Of a stretch of DNA of 61,930 nucleotides, positions 30,001-38,265 are shown in pieces. Every line of letters begins with the position of its first letter. Positions within the stretch are counted from its first letter, which is position 1. The position numbers were made by a program, and so were the translations under genes. The DNA is taken from the NCBI GenBank assembly GCA_937929835.1, contig CALFUU010000018.1:1-61930 (forward strand), read 5' to 3'. The notes beneath the pieces were generated by a model. That model had not been told where the DNA came from and did no database searches. It saw only the letters and a list, made by a program, of their open reading frames with translations. The DNA is from an uncultured Saprospiraceae bacterium (GTDB taxonomy: Bacteria; Bacteroidota; Bacteroidia; Chitinophagales; Saprospiraceae).

Positions 30001-31712
30001 ATAGGTCCTTAACGGCTAATCTTAATTTTGACAAACTGTATAAAAAGTCCAACTACGTCAAAGGACTAGACAAGACGAACAGAAAAAAAGCAACTAAGAG
30101 AAAAAGAGGTGATTCTGTCACTGTAGCCAATGACAAGGACGGTAAGCGAGTAACTAAAAAGAAAGCAAGACAAGCTTCTACGATAGAAAAACTTCTAGTG
30201 AGGCCACTCTTCTCATTAAGATCCGCTAGAATTACCTTTAAGGAAGATTTTACCACAGTAATTCCTGGATATACAGAGACGCCAAATTATTTTGGCCTTG
30301 ATGATTGGAATGCGCCGGGCGTAGGATTTGTACTGGGCCTACAACCTAATATAGATGCCAATAATCCTAACAACTTTTTGGACAAGGCCGCCAACAACGA
30401 ATGGATTACAAACAGTTCTGGATTTAACCAAGAGACTGTCCAAATGCGTAACCAAAGTTATGAAGCCAAATTCAAAATAGAACCTTGGAAGGATTTCAAA
30501 ATTGATGTTGATTTTAGAAAAAATCACAGAGAGACCCATTCTGAAGTCTTCAAACAATTAGATGTTACTGAAAAGGATTCTACGATAGTGCCCACCTCAA
30601 CTTTCTCTGAGTTTAGCCGATTGGCATCCAGAGATTTTGGTTCTTTTGACATGACCTATTATAATGTCAATACTTTGTTTGGCTTTGACATAGATGATTT
30701 ATTTAACACCTTCCTTGCCAACAGAGTTACAATTTCTAATCGACTAGGCCAGACCTCAGATCCTATCGACAATGAGACCAGACACGAACTTGATGGGGAC
30801 AGCTATGCAAGAGGATATGGAAAACTGAGCACACGCGTCGTCGTACCTGCATTTATCGCAGCATATACCAATACTGATGCGAGCACAGTTGACCTAGACT
30901 TGGAAGCTCAGGTCGGCAAGAGAAGTTACATCCCTAAACCCAACTGGACATTGAGGTATGATGGTCTGAGTAAATTGCCTTGGTTCAAAGAACGATTCTC
31001 AAGCTTTACACTTGAGCACGCCTATAGCAACACCTTCCGTGTATCTAGATTCGAATCAGACTTACAATTTGGAGAAAGAGATGAACTTGGGCTCTTATCT
31101 ACCAAGCAGAATGGCAACTACTATACACGATTAGAAATTCCTGCTGTTCAGATTTCAGAAAAATTTAGTCCCGTATTGGGCTTAAAAATGAAAACTAGGA
31201 CCGACTTCACTATGGAGTTCTCGTATGACAAAGGCAGAGACCTGAACCTCTCTATATCTTCTGCAGCACAGTTAGAGGAAGTCTCCAATGAGTCTTGGGC
31301 TGTAGGCGTAGGATATACTATTAAGGATTCTAACTTCTTAAAAAAGAAGAAAGGTAAAAACTCAAGAAAAACGAGATCAGAAAAGGATAAAGACAAGTCC
31401 GACGAGGATAAGGATAGAACTAGAAACTCTAGATCAGTCACCACTACTAGAAGTAGCGATATGACTTTCTTGCTCAATATCTCCTACAATGATATGAGAA
31501 CCTTTGTACACGAATTTGACAGACCACAAGAGACAGAACCTATTAGAGGAAATACAAGTTTTCAGATCAGCCCATCTGTAGATTACATTCTCAATGAGAA
31601 CGTGACGCTTAGGGCTTTCCTTGACTACAACACCAACACCACTTTTGGGCAAACAGTGACAGGCAATCAAGCAGCCGAGGGTGGCATCACCGTAAGAATG
31701 ACGCTTAAGTAA
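24018..31712 (+). CDS. sprA: SprA (Sov), type IX secretion outer-membrane translocon
   Basis: 2564 residues, close to known SprA/Sov proteins (about 2400-2500). SprA forms the very large outer-membrane beta-barrel pore through which T9SS cargo leaves. An N-terminal signal peptide is present, either from Met1 or more simply from Met9 at 24042 (MRNIVSIVLVLSGLAPLTAG). Typical features include long alternating beta-strand segments, the DDFEGAVSGFPL region near residues 876-887, Asn/Asp-rich loops, a charged Lys-rich cytosine-poor insertion near residues 1710-1745, and a barrel-like C-terminus. The upstream 244-base gap has a small inverted repeat (TTCGTT/AACGAA at 23811-23826) but no exact TAnnTTTG box. 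A strong terminator follows at 31744. Confidence 0.95.
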   Translation: MAFTIKVKMRNIVSIVLVLSGLAPLTAGVIVGPDTDWPSSNLREIQQDTIPLQDRYGDFINDDKYNPFDILPSEIEQTVEYDPDTDSYVVYERIGDEYFRTPTTMTFNEYLDWKNKESERNYFRKLGDLGDQTRSKSGKLDPMSKIDIEKNLIDRLFGGNGLTIKPQGNIDLNFGARYTKVDNPQIQLQQQSVWAVPTFDMDIKMSVDGKIGDKLDLGFNYDTQASFDFDREIKLAYDSEKWTDDDILKKIEAGNVSLPLRSSLIQGAQELFGIKTELQFGHLTLTGIASQQRSEQETIQIQNGATVQEFEIRPEEYDENRHFFLSHYNRNTYENSLKNLPYIDNSFRILNIEVWISDDRGNYQTDQTMICALADIAETEVFSQAQALRRFELETDQDFVNLTSDVNDQETFRLPENRVNTLFQEVLETPGIERICDSNQAFESQFGMQAGTDFEIFRGRKLSQGEYFYNAELGFISLNVRLRPNQILSVSYEYTFTENCDELYKVGSISDEGQVSDSDSTGMIQPEGVIFTKMLKNSSQSLTHPNWDLMMKNVYPIRANNLDQTDFEFDIFYEDDSDGSLSKLLPIPGLEFEPILNILGLDNLNSRNDPQPDGIFDFVPGITVVPQNSSIIFPVLEPFGSALEEAIAENAVGTPAQINGFQTAFTFNDLYENSVIAASQQLVQNKFVMVGKVKSSSSSEYSLGAWNIPQGSVRVTAGSVQLTEGVHYEVDYGIGRVRILDQALLQQGVPVNISFEDNSVFSLQQKNMIGLRAEYEFSDDFYLGGTFLRLRERPFTQKVNIGDDPISNRVFGLDMAYNKQSDFITKLVDKLPFYSTNVPSAISFSAEVAALKPGHNGAINNDQNQQDDSGIVSLDDFEGAVSGFPLSSQPNRWILASVPRNRPDRFPAGINIDTTNLNAGKNRAKLSWYVIDRFVDIDDNTKNENSFTRRVTQTDLFNRQLDQGVLPDLLTFDMTYYPDERGPYNFDTPDGSAVSAGLDGYKDNGALKLAAPEERWAGIMRYMNNNDFQLANYEFIDFWLLNPYGPNVDGSEHLPDEEGFLTFHLGSVSEDILPDNKQFFENSLPNDVDDIPTIRTNWGEVPLSTPLIEAFAGTNFQDQDVGLDGMSDSLEQIVRADWFEQINAAYGITNRDEVEQTRLDPSGDNFTFFNDPNVFDRNSNTDLLERYKNNNSPENNSPDISNNSTNNFQRGNPIPDKEDLNNNRSLDQSEKYYEYRIPIRNNGGVLDLNNEFIRDTRTVTSTAGEEQWYRFRIPLEQGDTIGGIDGFRSIQFIRLLMEEFSTQKTFRMADFELVRNQWRREPVICTSDGSIADIPFSTDIVGIEENQAKTPFGYVIPPGIKQEQLFNTFSPVNQDENSMVLRFQDLPSAQDSTIILCTASVTKLTQLDLRVYDRMEMFVHGERLPNDLELQDDDLSVFVRVGKDFTRHFYEYEIPLKLSDETLSTCGPDCVWPEENKIDFPLEWFIQAKKIRNVLEIPVNDPFIIDTDFVNNTLPGLAAQFETINGDLELPEGHRVTIIGNPNLGRVKGMNVGARNRDSGSTHSAEIWVNELRLAGLQERGGVAALARADIQLADLGAITSSASYSSLGWGALDQKVDERAKEENIEYDVAANLELGKFFPKNWGIRMPFYGQYAQSIINPEFDAYDFDITVEDEFDLRPTETTEVKERNRTVNTIKTFNLTNVRKERVNQDRGNQGAAAQQARQAAGRAAASTIADGSGTKKKKERKPMPWNIENFSASYSYTEREYSDPIIEQDNSIDQTLALDYNFSRRGGYIEPFKKVKSKHLKLIKEFNFNLIPNSLSFNSSLNRYFSTRKFRIPDTPELTFDDRQFNWERRYDLNWNLTKALKLNFDAFNVSYIDEVRQVGIAQTAEDRPWVAFLDNGNGFLEKEDVTDQATPEFVDNYWKDNLRNGGRNTNYDHSIGVTYKLPIRYLPFMDWVDITANYRSTFNWSAGALILDAQNTPLPGIIQNSQNRSLTANLNFDKLYKKSNYVKGLDKTNRKKATKRKRGDSVTVANDKDGKRVTKKKARQASTIEKLLVRPLFSLRSARITFKEDFTTVIPGYTETPNYFGLDDWNAPGVGFVLGLQPNIDANNPNNFLDKAANNEWITNSSGFNQETVQMRNQSYEAKFKIEPWKDFKIDVDFRKNHRETHSEVFKQLDVTEKDSTIVPTSTFSEFSRLASRDFGSFDMTYYNVNTLFGFDIDDLFNTFLANRVTISNRLGQTSDPIDNETRHELDGDSYARGYGKLSTRVVVPAFIAAYTNTDASTVDLDLEAQVGKRSYIPKPNWTLRYDGLSKLPWFKERFSSFTLEHAYSNTFRVSRFESDLQFGERDELGLLSTKQNGNYYTRLEIPAVQISEKFSPVLGLKMKTRTDFTMEFSYDKGRDLNLSISSAAQLEEVSNESWAVGVGYTIKDSNFLKKKKGKNSRKTRSEKDKDKSDEDKDRTRNSRSVTTTRSSDMTFLLNISYNDMRTFVHEFDRPQETEPIRGNTSFQISPSVDYILNENVTLRAFLDYNTNTTFGQTVTGNQAAEGGITVRMTLK

Positions 31713-31743
31713 ATTCTAGCATCAAGTAATAAATCAAATTCAT

Positions 31744-31781
31744 AAAAAAAGAGAAGTGCTCACCGCCTTCTCTTTTTTTTT
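31744..31781 (+). terminator. intrinsic terminator after sprA
   Basis: A 13-bp stem (AAAAAAAGAGAAG paired with CTTCTCTTTTTTT) around a 10-base loop, followed by a T-run. It is roughly symmetric but lies between two plus-strand genes, so it serves sprA. Confidence 0.85.
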
Positions 31782-31797
31782 GTCCTAAATTCAATCT

Positions 31798-32562
31798 GTG
31801 AAAAAGTTTCTGATATTCTTAGCTATCGTATATCTACTTATAAGCTTAAGCCTGTACTATACCCAGGATCAATTTATATTTGATCCACATCCTATCCCAC
31901 AAGAACAAATCCTTAATGGAAAAGAAATCTATATTCCACTCGAAGAAGGTCTGGATATGCATTGCTTGTGGCTAAAGAACAACTCCGATAAAGTTATTCT
32001 TTACTTTCACGGCAATACAGGTAATGTCAGGCGGGCAGCCTATCAAGCAGATAGATTTAATGCCAACAATGTAGATGTCTTTATTCCAGACTATAGAGGC
32101 TATGGTAAGACTAAGGGAAGCGTACGTGATAACAAACAATTACTCACCGATGCGGCAAAAGCCTATGTATTTCTAAAGCAACACTATGCAGAAAAAGACA
32201 TCATCATAGTAGGTTATTCATTAGGCTCTGGGATGGCGAGTTATGTTGCAAGCCAAGCAAATCCAAAACACCTTGTACTCGTAGCACCCTTTACCAGTCT
32301 AGTTGATATCAAAGATGAATATCTATGGATGTTTCCAGACTTTTTGTTAAAGTACAAATTGTCTAACAAAAAACATCTCAGAGAAGTCAACTGTCCCGTA
32401 ACACTTGTCCACGGCACAGATGATAGAATTGTCAATTATAATTATTCTGAAGAATTAAAAGCATTATATCCTCAGGCCCATCTGGTCACTAAAAAAGGTA
32501 TAGGGCATAGAAGAGTTATTTTTAGGATAAATCAAGAAATAGACTCAGTGATTTCTGGCTAA
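31798..32562 (+). CDS. alpha/beta hydrolase (ABHD12/13-like)
   Basis: 254 residues from a GTG start; no nearer ATG retains the N-terminal hydrophobic segment KKFLIFLAIVYLLISLSLYY, which is probably a membrane anchor. Serine hydrolase features: the oxyanion region LYFHGNTGNVR near residues 67-77, the nucleophile elbow GYSLGSG near 140, an Asp in the segment VTLVHGTDDRIV and a final His in KGIGHRRV. Related enzymes are monoacylglycerol or depalmitoylating hydrolases; the substrate here is unknown. Confidence 0.85.
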   Translation: MKKFLIFLAIVYLLISLSLYYTQDQFIFDPHPIPQEQILNGKEIYIPLEEGLDMHCLWLKNNSDKVILYFHGNTGNVRRAAYQADRFNANNVDVFIPDYRGYGKTKGSVRDNKQLLTDAAKAYVFLKQHYAEKDIIIVGYSLGSGMASYVASQANPKHLVLVAPFTSLVDIKDEYLWMFPDFLLKYKLSNKKHLREVNCPVTLVHGTDDRIVNYNYSEELKALYPQAHLVTKKGIGHRRVIFRINQEIDSVISG

Positions 32563-32907
32563 TTATCTCTTTTGAGAATGAAAGTCATAAGCTTGGATTA
32601 CTCTTCTTCTCCGTTCTTTATAGATTTCCTCTACACCACTTTATCAGATTGAGTAGCGTCTTTTGATGCTTGTTAGATCAGATAGTGAGCAGGGAGGTGG
32701 TTACCTCAGATAAGACTCCAGACCTCTCTCTGCGGAGACAATCAAGATTGTTGCTAGAAATAACTGTAACATAATTAAGACTGGACATTCTTCTCGTCGG
32801 GCTATACCTAGCATTTACTCCAATGTATAGAATTGGCTTGCTCATTGCAATTAGTAAACTTATAAGGGGTCCAGAACTCCTGAAGAGACAATGAAAAAGG
32901 AAGGGCA
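32563..32907. other. 345-base gap without convincing gene
   Basis: The stretch between the hydrolase and the mscL terminator. It has no RNA gene, clear promoter or repeat that I can support. A minus-strand frame of 85 codons is open but has no recognisable domain and overlaps the mscL terminator. Confidence 0.5.
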
Positions 32908-32941
32908 TAAAAAAACCGCTGTTCCAAAGGAACAACGGCTT
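32908..32941 (-). terminator. intrinsic terminator of mscL
   Basis: Read on the minus strand, CCGTTGTTCC pairs with GGAACAGCGG (one G-T pair) around a 3-base loop and is followed by a T-run of seven. It lies 25 bases after the mscL stop. Confidence 0.85.
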
Positions 32942-32965
32942 AGATATTTCAGAAAAAATGTTTCC

Positions 32966-33349
32966 TTATTTCTTCAATGCATCTCTTATTTCTGCAAGTA
33001 ACGCTTGGTCAGCAGTCGGATCTGGAGCTGGAGCAGCGCCCATAAACTTGATCTTAGCTTTACCTAACATAAACAATACAAATCCTACAATAAGAAGGTT
33101 GATGATTGTATTGAACCACTTACCATATCTTATGGCATTAGCTGGAGATCCATCCTCATTTACCTTATCCCCTAGCGCTAACATTTTGTCTCCAAAATCT
33201 ACTCCACCTGCGAAGTTACCTACGATAGGCATAATGATATCGTTAACAAAACCGTTTACAACTAGTCCTACAGCTCCTGCTAGGATGACAGCTATGGCGA
33301 AATCTATCACATTTCCTGTAAAGATAAATTCCTTAAATTCTTTCCACAT
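32966..33349 (-). CDS. mscL: large-conductance mechanosensitive channel MscL
   Basis: 127 residues, normal for MscL. It starts MWKEFKEFIFTGNVIDFAIA, the conserved N-terminal helix and first membrane segment (VILAGAVGLVVNGFVNDIIMPIVG). A periplasmic loop (GGVDFGDKMLAL) follows, then the second membrane segment (about 80-100, INLLIVGFVLFMLGKAK) and a C-terminal helix ending LLAEIRDALKK. It opens at high membrane tension to release solutes after osmotic downshock. Its own terminator makes it monocistronic. Confidence 0.95.
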   Translation of the reverse strand: MWKEFKEFIFTGNVIDFAIAVILAGAVGLVVNGFVNDIIMPIVGNFAGGVDFGDKMLALGDKVNEDGSPANAIRYGKWFNTIINLLIVGFVLFMLGKAKIKFMGAAPAPDPTADQALLAEIRDALKK

Positions 33350-33557
33350 TTTTATAAAATTTAATTAGTGATTATGTCCATAAAGGTAACTAGAAAATAA
33401 TTTATATATAAATTTCCTTCATATTTAACCAATTATCATTGATAATCAATGAGTTAGAACAGTAACTAAGCCATAGCAGCAGTACTTTTCTAGGAGTTTG
33501 ATCTATAGTTGACAATCTTTACGGAGTTATCTGCGCACAAACCAAAAGCGAATACAC

Positions 33558-35666
33558 ATGTATGATAAGGCTACAGAAATAGAATTCGTCAAGAAAACAC
33601 AGACCCTTCTCAAGAAAAACACGCTGAAAGAAGACTATGATAATCTAGTCCAGTCTCTTCAGTATCATGAATGGAAATATTATGTACAGAATAGCCCCGT
33701 ACTTTCTGACTTTGATTTTGACACCTTATTCAAAAAACTAGAGCATCTAGAGCTACAATATCCAGAACTCGTCGTGGCAGATAGTCCTACCCAACGTGTG
33801 TCTAGCGACCTTAGTCCTGACTTTCCTGCGGTAGCCCATCTCAATCCTATGCTCTCCCTAGCCAATTCCTACAACGGTGATGACTTACAGGAGTTCGATA
33901 AGCAAATAAGAAAGATCTGTCTGTTAGATGATCAAGCACCTCTAGATTACTTTGTCGAACCCAAGTATGATGGCGGCAGCATAGCGCTGGTCTATGAAAA
34001 TGACCAACTTCTCCGAGCAGCCACTAGAGGCAACGGAGCAAAAGGCGAAGAAATGACAGCCAATGCCAAGACGCTTCCGACTGTCCCACTCAAGGCCAAC
34101 TTCTCTAAGTATGGAATCTATAAAGTAGAACTAAGAGGAGAAGCCGTCATCGCCAAAAAAAGATTTCACAAAATCAATGAGGAAAGAGAAAAAGAAGGCT
34201 TGGCTTTGTTTGCCAACCCTCGAAATGCAGCGACTGGTGGACTCCGCATGAAAGATGCCAATGAATCAAGAAAACGTGGACTCGAAGTATTTATTTTTCA
34301 AATTGCCTACGCCGTAGATGCACAAGGTCAAAACATACTCCCAAATCTAGAGTCTCATAAAAAAACTATAGAGCTGCTGCAAGAGCTCGGCTTCAAAGTC
34401 TCGCTTAAAAAAGAACAGGTCTGCAAGAACATCAATGCCGCACTCAAAGCCTGTAATGACTGGGAGCGAGACAGAGAAAAATTTGATTATGAGATTGACG
34501 GAGCCGTTGTCAAAGTTGATAGCATAGCACTCCAAACGAAAAGTGGCTCTACACAGCATCATCCGCGATGGGCCATAGCCTTTAAGTTTAAAGCCAAACA
34601 AGCCCATACGCAATTAGAAGAAGTCGAATACCAAATAGGAAAAACGGGCGCCCTCACACCTGTTGCCAAAGTAACTCCAGTACAGCTGGCAGGCGTTACC
34701 GTATCCTCTATATCCTTACACAATGCAGACTTCATCAAGCAGAAAGATCTCAGAGTAGGTGATACTGTCGTCATAGAAAGAGCCGGAGATGTAATTCCCT
34801 ATGTCGTTAAGTCATTAGAGGAAATGCGATCAGGAAAAGAAGTGCCGATAGACTTTCCGACAACTTGCCCCAGTTGCTCTAGCACACTCGCCAAAGAAAA
34901 GGATGAGGCTGCATGGAGATGCCCTAACTACGACTGCAAAGCCCAATTCCTTCAGAGACTTATCTATCATATCTCTAAGGATGCTATGAACATTGACGGA
35001 TTCGGAAAGTCTAATGTCGAGACCTTTTATGATAAGGGATGGATCAGCGATCTTTCTGACATCTATAATCTTGACTACGATTGCATTTCCAATTTGGAGG
35101 GATTTGGAAGTCGCTCTGTAGAAAAACTAAAGTCAGCAATAGATAAGGCAAAATCAAATCCCATTCACAGATTGCTCAACAGCTTAAGCATACACCATCT
35201 TGGCAGAAAAGCCAGCAAACTTATTGCCCAAGAAATTAATCACGTCCTAGAATTAAAAAACTGGAAGGAAGAGCAATACACGGATATAAAAGACATAGGG
35301 CCAGTGGTTGCTCAGAATGTATCAGCTTATTTTTCTGACGACAAACATATCGCCGTCTTAGAAAAAATGGAAAGCTATGGCGTCAACCTTCAACAAACAG
35401 AATTAGACAAACCCAAACAAGTACGGGCAGATGCTCCACTCATTGGCAAGACGATTCTCTTTACAGGTAGCTTACAAACTATGTCTAGAAAAGTTGCTCA
35501 AGCCACTGCCGAAGAAGCAGGTGCCAAGAATATCTCAGCAGTCAGCTCTAAGCTCGACATACTCGTCGTAGGAGAAAAGGCTGGATCCAAACTAAAAAAA
35601 GCTCAAGCCCTCGGTACTGTAGAGATAATGACAGAAGAAGCGTTCAATCAGTTAGTCAATTCTTAA
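33558..35666 (+). CDS. ligA: NAD-dependent DNA ligase LigA
   Basis: 702 residues. Domains in order: Ia helices (about 10-80, with HEWKYYVQNSPVLSDFDFD); adenylation domain with catalytic Lys136 in VEPKYDGGSIAL and TRGNGAKGEE; OB fold (about 330-410); a four-Cys zinc finger (CPSC then CPNYDC, near 435-460); helix-hairpin-helix region; and a C-terminal BRCT domain (about 620-702). It seals nicks in replication and repair using NAD+. The motif I form KYDGGS is the variant I recall from Bacteroidota. Its end faces the convergent MBL gene. Confidence 0.96.
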   Translation: MYDKATEIEFVKKTQTLLKKNTLKEDYDNLVQSLQYHEWKYYVQNSPVLSDFDFDTLFKKLEHLELQYPELVVADSPTQRVSSDLSPDFPAVAHLNPMLSLANSYNGDDLQEFDKQIRKICLLDDQAPLDYFVEPKYDGGSIALVYENDQLLRAATRGNGAKGEEMTANAKTLPTVPLKANFSKYGIYKVELRGEAVIAKKRFHKINEEREKEGLALFANPRNAATGGLRMKDANESRKRGLEVFIFQIAYAVDAQGQNILPNLESHKKTIELLQELGFKVSLKKEQVCKNINAALKACNDWERDREKFDYEIDGAVVKVDSIALQTKSGSTQHHPRWAIAFKFKAKQAHTQLEEVEYQIGKTGALTPVAKVTPVQLAGVTVSSISLHNADFIKQKDLRVGDTVVIERAGDVIPYVVKSLEEMRSGKEVPIDFPTTCPSCSSTLAKEKDEAAWRCPNYDCKAQFLQRLIYHISKDAMNIDGFGKSNVETFYDKGWISDLSDIYNLDYDCISNLEGFGSRSVEKLKSAIDKAKSNPIHRLLNSLSIHHLGRKASKLIAQEINHVLELKNWKEEQYTDIKDIGPVVAQNVSAYFSDDKHIAVLEKMESYGVNLQQTELDKPKQVRADAPLIGKTILFTGSLQTMSRKVAQATAEEAGAKNISAVSSKLDILVVGEKAGSKLKKAQALGTVEIMTEEAFNQLVNS

Positions 35667-35679
35667 GTACAGTAAATGA

Positions 35680-36570
35680 TTATTCGCCCTCATCACTGTA
35701 AGCCTTATATAAGGTCTTGACAAACACTTCTGGCTTGATAAAACCTTCGCCCCAAGTCTCATAGTCTTTGACGATAGTAGCGACGTCAACATCTTCTAGT
35801 GAAGTGCCTGCTGTTATCGCTTTCATTACTCTACCCTTGACAATAAGAAGCATCTGATGATACCTCCTCAAGTCCTCCTTATTACTAACAGCGCCGTGAC
35901 CTGGAATGATCGTCGTGTTTGCATCTGACAACATAAGTGCCGCTTCTACGATAGCTATCAAGCCATCTGGATCGCCACCCAAAGCTGTATCTATAAAAGG
36001 AAATCTATCCTTGAAAAAGATATCTCCCATATGCAGCACATTGTAATCGCCAAACATAACTAAAGCATCTCCATCTGTGTGTCCTGCATGATAATGAAGC
36101 AATTGAATAGACACACCATTATGATGGACTTGCATATTTTTATCAAAGGTAAGTCGTGGCCATGCGGCTTCTGGCTGAGCCTCACTTGTTCTTCCAAATG
36201 GTCTGACATTATCCGTCATCAATCTTTTTCTAACATTCTCGTGGGCGATTATCGTAGCTCCTTGCTTAGCAAAATTGGCGTTGCCACCTGTATGGTCTCC
36301 GTGCCAATGTGTATTAATGACATACTGGATTGGCTGAGACGAGAGCTCACCTATTGCCGACTGAATCTTATCAGAAAGTGGAGCAAATTGGTTGTCGATC
36401 ATTACTGTCCCCTCCGACCCTGTAAGGACAGCGATATTACCACCGGCACCAAAAAGGACGTATAGGTTTTCATTAATCTTTTCTACAGTAATTTCGACAT
36501 TATCAAAACGCTGCGCAGATGCCACTTGAATAAAGAGAAAAGATAAGAGAGATAGAATAATCGTTTTCAT
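35680..36570 (-). CDS. secreted MBL-fold metallo-hydrolase
   Basis: 296 residues. The signal peptide MKTIILSLLSFLFIQVASAQ is followed by a metallo-beta-lactamase fold. The zinc motif HWHGDH lies at residues 88-93 (H88, H90, D92, H93), with further ligands in HAGHTDGD and PGHG. Periplasmic relatives include subclass B beta-lactamase-like and quinoprotein-cycle hydrolases; the substrate is not predictable, and no resistance function should be assumed. It begins 6 bases after the M14 peptidase stop, so it is the last gene of a five-gene minus-strand run. Confidence 0.88.
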   Translation of the reverse strand: MKTIILSLLSFLFIQVASAQRFDNVEITVEKINENLYVLFGAGGNIAVLTGSEGTVMIDNQFAPLSDKIQSAIGELSSQPIQYVINTHWHGDHTGGNANFAKQGATIIAHENVRKRLMTDNVRPFGRTSEAQPEAAWPRLTFDKNMQVHHNGVSIQLLHYHAGHTDGDALVMFGDYNVLHMGDIFFKDRFPFIDTALGGDPDGLIAIVEAALMLSDANTTIIPGHGAVSNKEDLRRYHQMLLIVKGRVMKAITAGTSLEDVDVATIVKDYETWGEGFIKPEVFVKTLYKAYSDEGE

Positions 36571-36576
36571 ACATTA

Positions 36577-38265
36577 TTATTTGACGTGTATGCTCTTGAC
36601 GAGCCGATGGGATTCGTCTAATACTTTTACAATATAGATACCAGGATTCAATTCTGCAGTGGAGAGACGTGATTGTCCTTTAGTACTCAGCAAGCGCTGT
36701 CCACCCATATCGTATAGAGTTGCTTCGACATCTTGGTGTATAAGCCCAGTGATTTGCAACTCTGTAGGTGATTGGGTTATCTCCCATATAGACTCACCGA
36801 TCTCACTTGTAGAAGTACCCTCGGTACATAAGGCAACATCCCAGAGAGTTGTCTCTCCATCTACGATGTCTATAGTCTGTATCGCTGTCTGGTAACCCTC
36901 TGCCACAACTTCTACTTGGTAAGTACCTCCATCTAAGTATCTATGAAAGTTACCTAAGTCTGCTTGTGAAAAGACACTAGAATTATCCATATCGTGTCCA
37001 GGTATAAGCACCTCTGCCACGATGGGGTCACCCGTCATACAATCCGTAATTACGCCACGCAATCCATTTAGTGAGGCTTCCATATAATCCAATAGTGCTT
37101 GTCGGTTGGCTTCCCATATGAGTGGCAACTCGTCTGCAGGCAGCACTTTCATGTTGCTCAGCTCTACCGTAAATTCTCTACATCGTTGGAAGAAATTCAT
37201 ATAATCTTGTCTCCCTCCACGTACTTCGAACCATTCAAAGCCATTGGTGATTCCATCATCAAATCCATCCATATATCCGTCTGGAGAATTGGCCTGAGCA
37301 GAGTTGGCATAGTCTCGCATTTTTTCTATCCACCAATCAGTATCTGCTGGAAGTCTCTGATATGTATCCCAGGGATAATTGGCCACCTCTGCCCCTCCGT
37401 GAAAGTTGGCTGACATATCAAAGTCTATAGAGTCTGCGAAATCCATAAAAAATTGTGACTCATCTTGACGAGGTCTATTATCAGGTTGATCCCCATCCTC
37501 AGGGTCGGGATAATTTCTGTTGAGGTCTACATTGTTCGCATTTCTACGTCTAGGATTCTCGATTGTCTCATCATCGTTTCCATATGTACCATCTGGATTG
37601 GATATCGGATTGATGTAGATATCAATATTATCAACCAGATTTTTTATCTCTTCTGAAGTATCATAGTTGCATAACAGATGATCAATCAACTGCAGCATCA
37701 AAGGAAAACCCGCAATCTCGTCTCCGTGCATAGTCGACGTGTACAAGAAATCAGGCTCGTTGTCATCACTCCCTAGATCATCACCTATATGTGCAACCAA
37801 TAACTTACGGCCGCTTTGTAGGGTGCCTATCTCTATTATCTCACACAACTCAGGGTATTCATTCTCAAAATTTTCCATCATCTCGACATAGGCCGTATAG
37901 GTAGGATAGAAATCCATAACTGGTAGGCAGTCCGCAGGATTCTTTAGCGACAATATTTCATCTACGCCTTTGACCTTTACGGAGGTACTCTTGCGTAGTC
38001 GCAGCTGGTGGGGTGTGCCAGAAGCCAGCAGTTGTGCATAGCCTTCCTCAGTCGCATAGAGGTGGAGGTCTTGATGCGTACAGCCGTGATCCAGCACCAA
38101 ATCATTATTCAGCAGCGATCTATCAAAAGTTTCGAAATCTACAGTCACCTCTACGCCTCCGAATGTCTCGAAGTAGATGGCATCAACTTGCTGCTGGGCT
38201 TGGGCGGGAAGGACCGCGATGAGACTAAATAAAAGTACGGAGGCTGAGGCTTGCATCTTCCGCAT
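36577..38265 (-). CDS. M14 zinc carboxypeptidase with T9SS sorting domain
   Basis: 562 residues from the ATG at 38265, which gives a good signal peptide (MRKMQASASVLLFSLIAVL, cleavage after AQA). A frame from 38301 is also open. The M14 domain carries the zinc motif HGDE at residues 180-183, substrate residues NANNVDLNRNYPDP, and catalytic Glu in FTVELSNM. A carboxypeptidase-regulatory-like beta-sandwich follows (LRGVITDCMTGDPIVAEV, about 395-460). The end is a type A T9SS sorting domain (ATLYDMGGQRLLSTKG, LNPGIYIVKV). Predicted to be exported through the SprA pore. It overlaps ybeY by 41 bases in another frame. Confidence 0.92.
   Translation of the reverse strand: MRKMQASASVLLFSLIAVLPAQAQQQVDAIYFETFGGVEVTVDFETFDRSLLNNDLVLDHGCTHQDLHLYATEEGYAQLLASGTPHQLRLRKSTSVKVKGVDEILSLKNPADCLPVMDFYPTYTAYVEMMENFENEYPELCEIIEIGTLQSGRKLLVAHIGDDLGSDDNEPDFLYTSTMHGDEIAGFPLMLQLIDHLLCNYDTSEEIKNLVDNIDIYINPISNPDGTYGNDDETIENPRRRNANNVDLNRNYPDPEDGDQPDNRPRQDESQFFMDFADSIDFDMSANFHGGAEVANYPWDTYQRLPADTDWWIEKMRDYANSAQANSPDGYMDGFDDGITNGFEWFEVRGGRQDYMNFFQRCREFTVELSNMKVLPADELPLIWEANRQALLDYMEASLNGLRGVITDCMTGDPIVAEVLIPGHDMDNSSVFSQADLGNFHRYLDGGTYQVEVVAEGYQTAIQTIDIVDGETTLWDVALCTEGTSTSEIGESIWEITQSPTELQITGLIHQDVEATLYDMGGQRLLSTKGQSRLSTAELNPGIYIVKVLDESHRLVKSIHVK

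Noticed and set aside
32678-32935. Minus-strand frame of 85 codons between the hydrolase and mscL
   Set aside because: No recognisable domain, no promoter, and it overlaps the mscL terminator hairpin.
35680-36570. MBL-fold protein as a beta-lactamase resistance gene
   Set aside because: The zinc motif is shared by many hydrolases and no resistance context is present, so only the fold is claimed.
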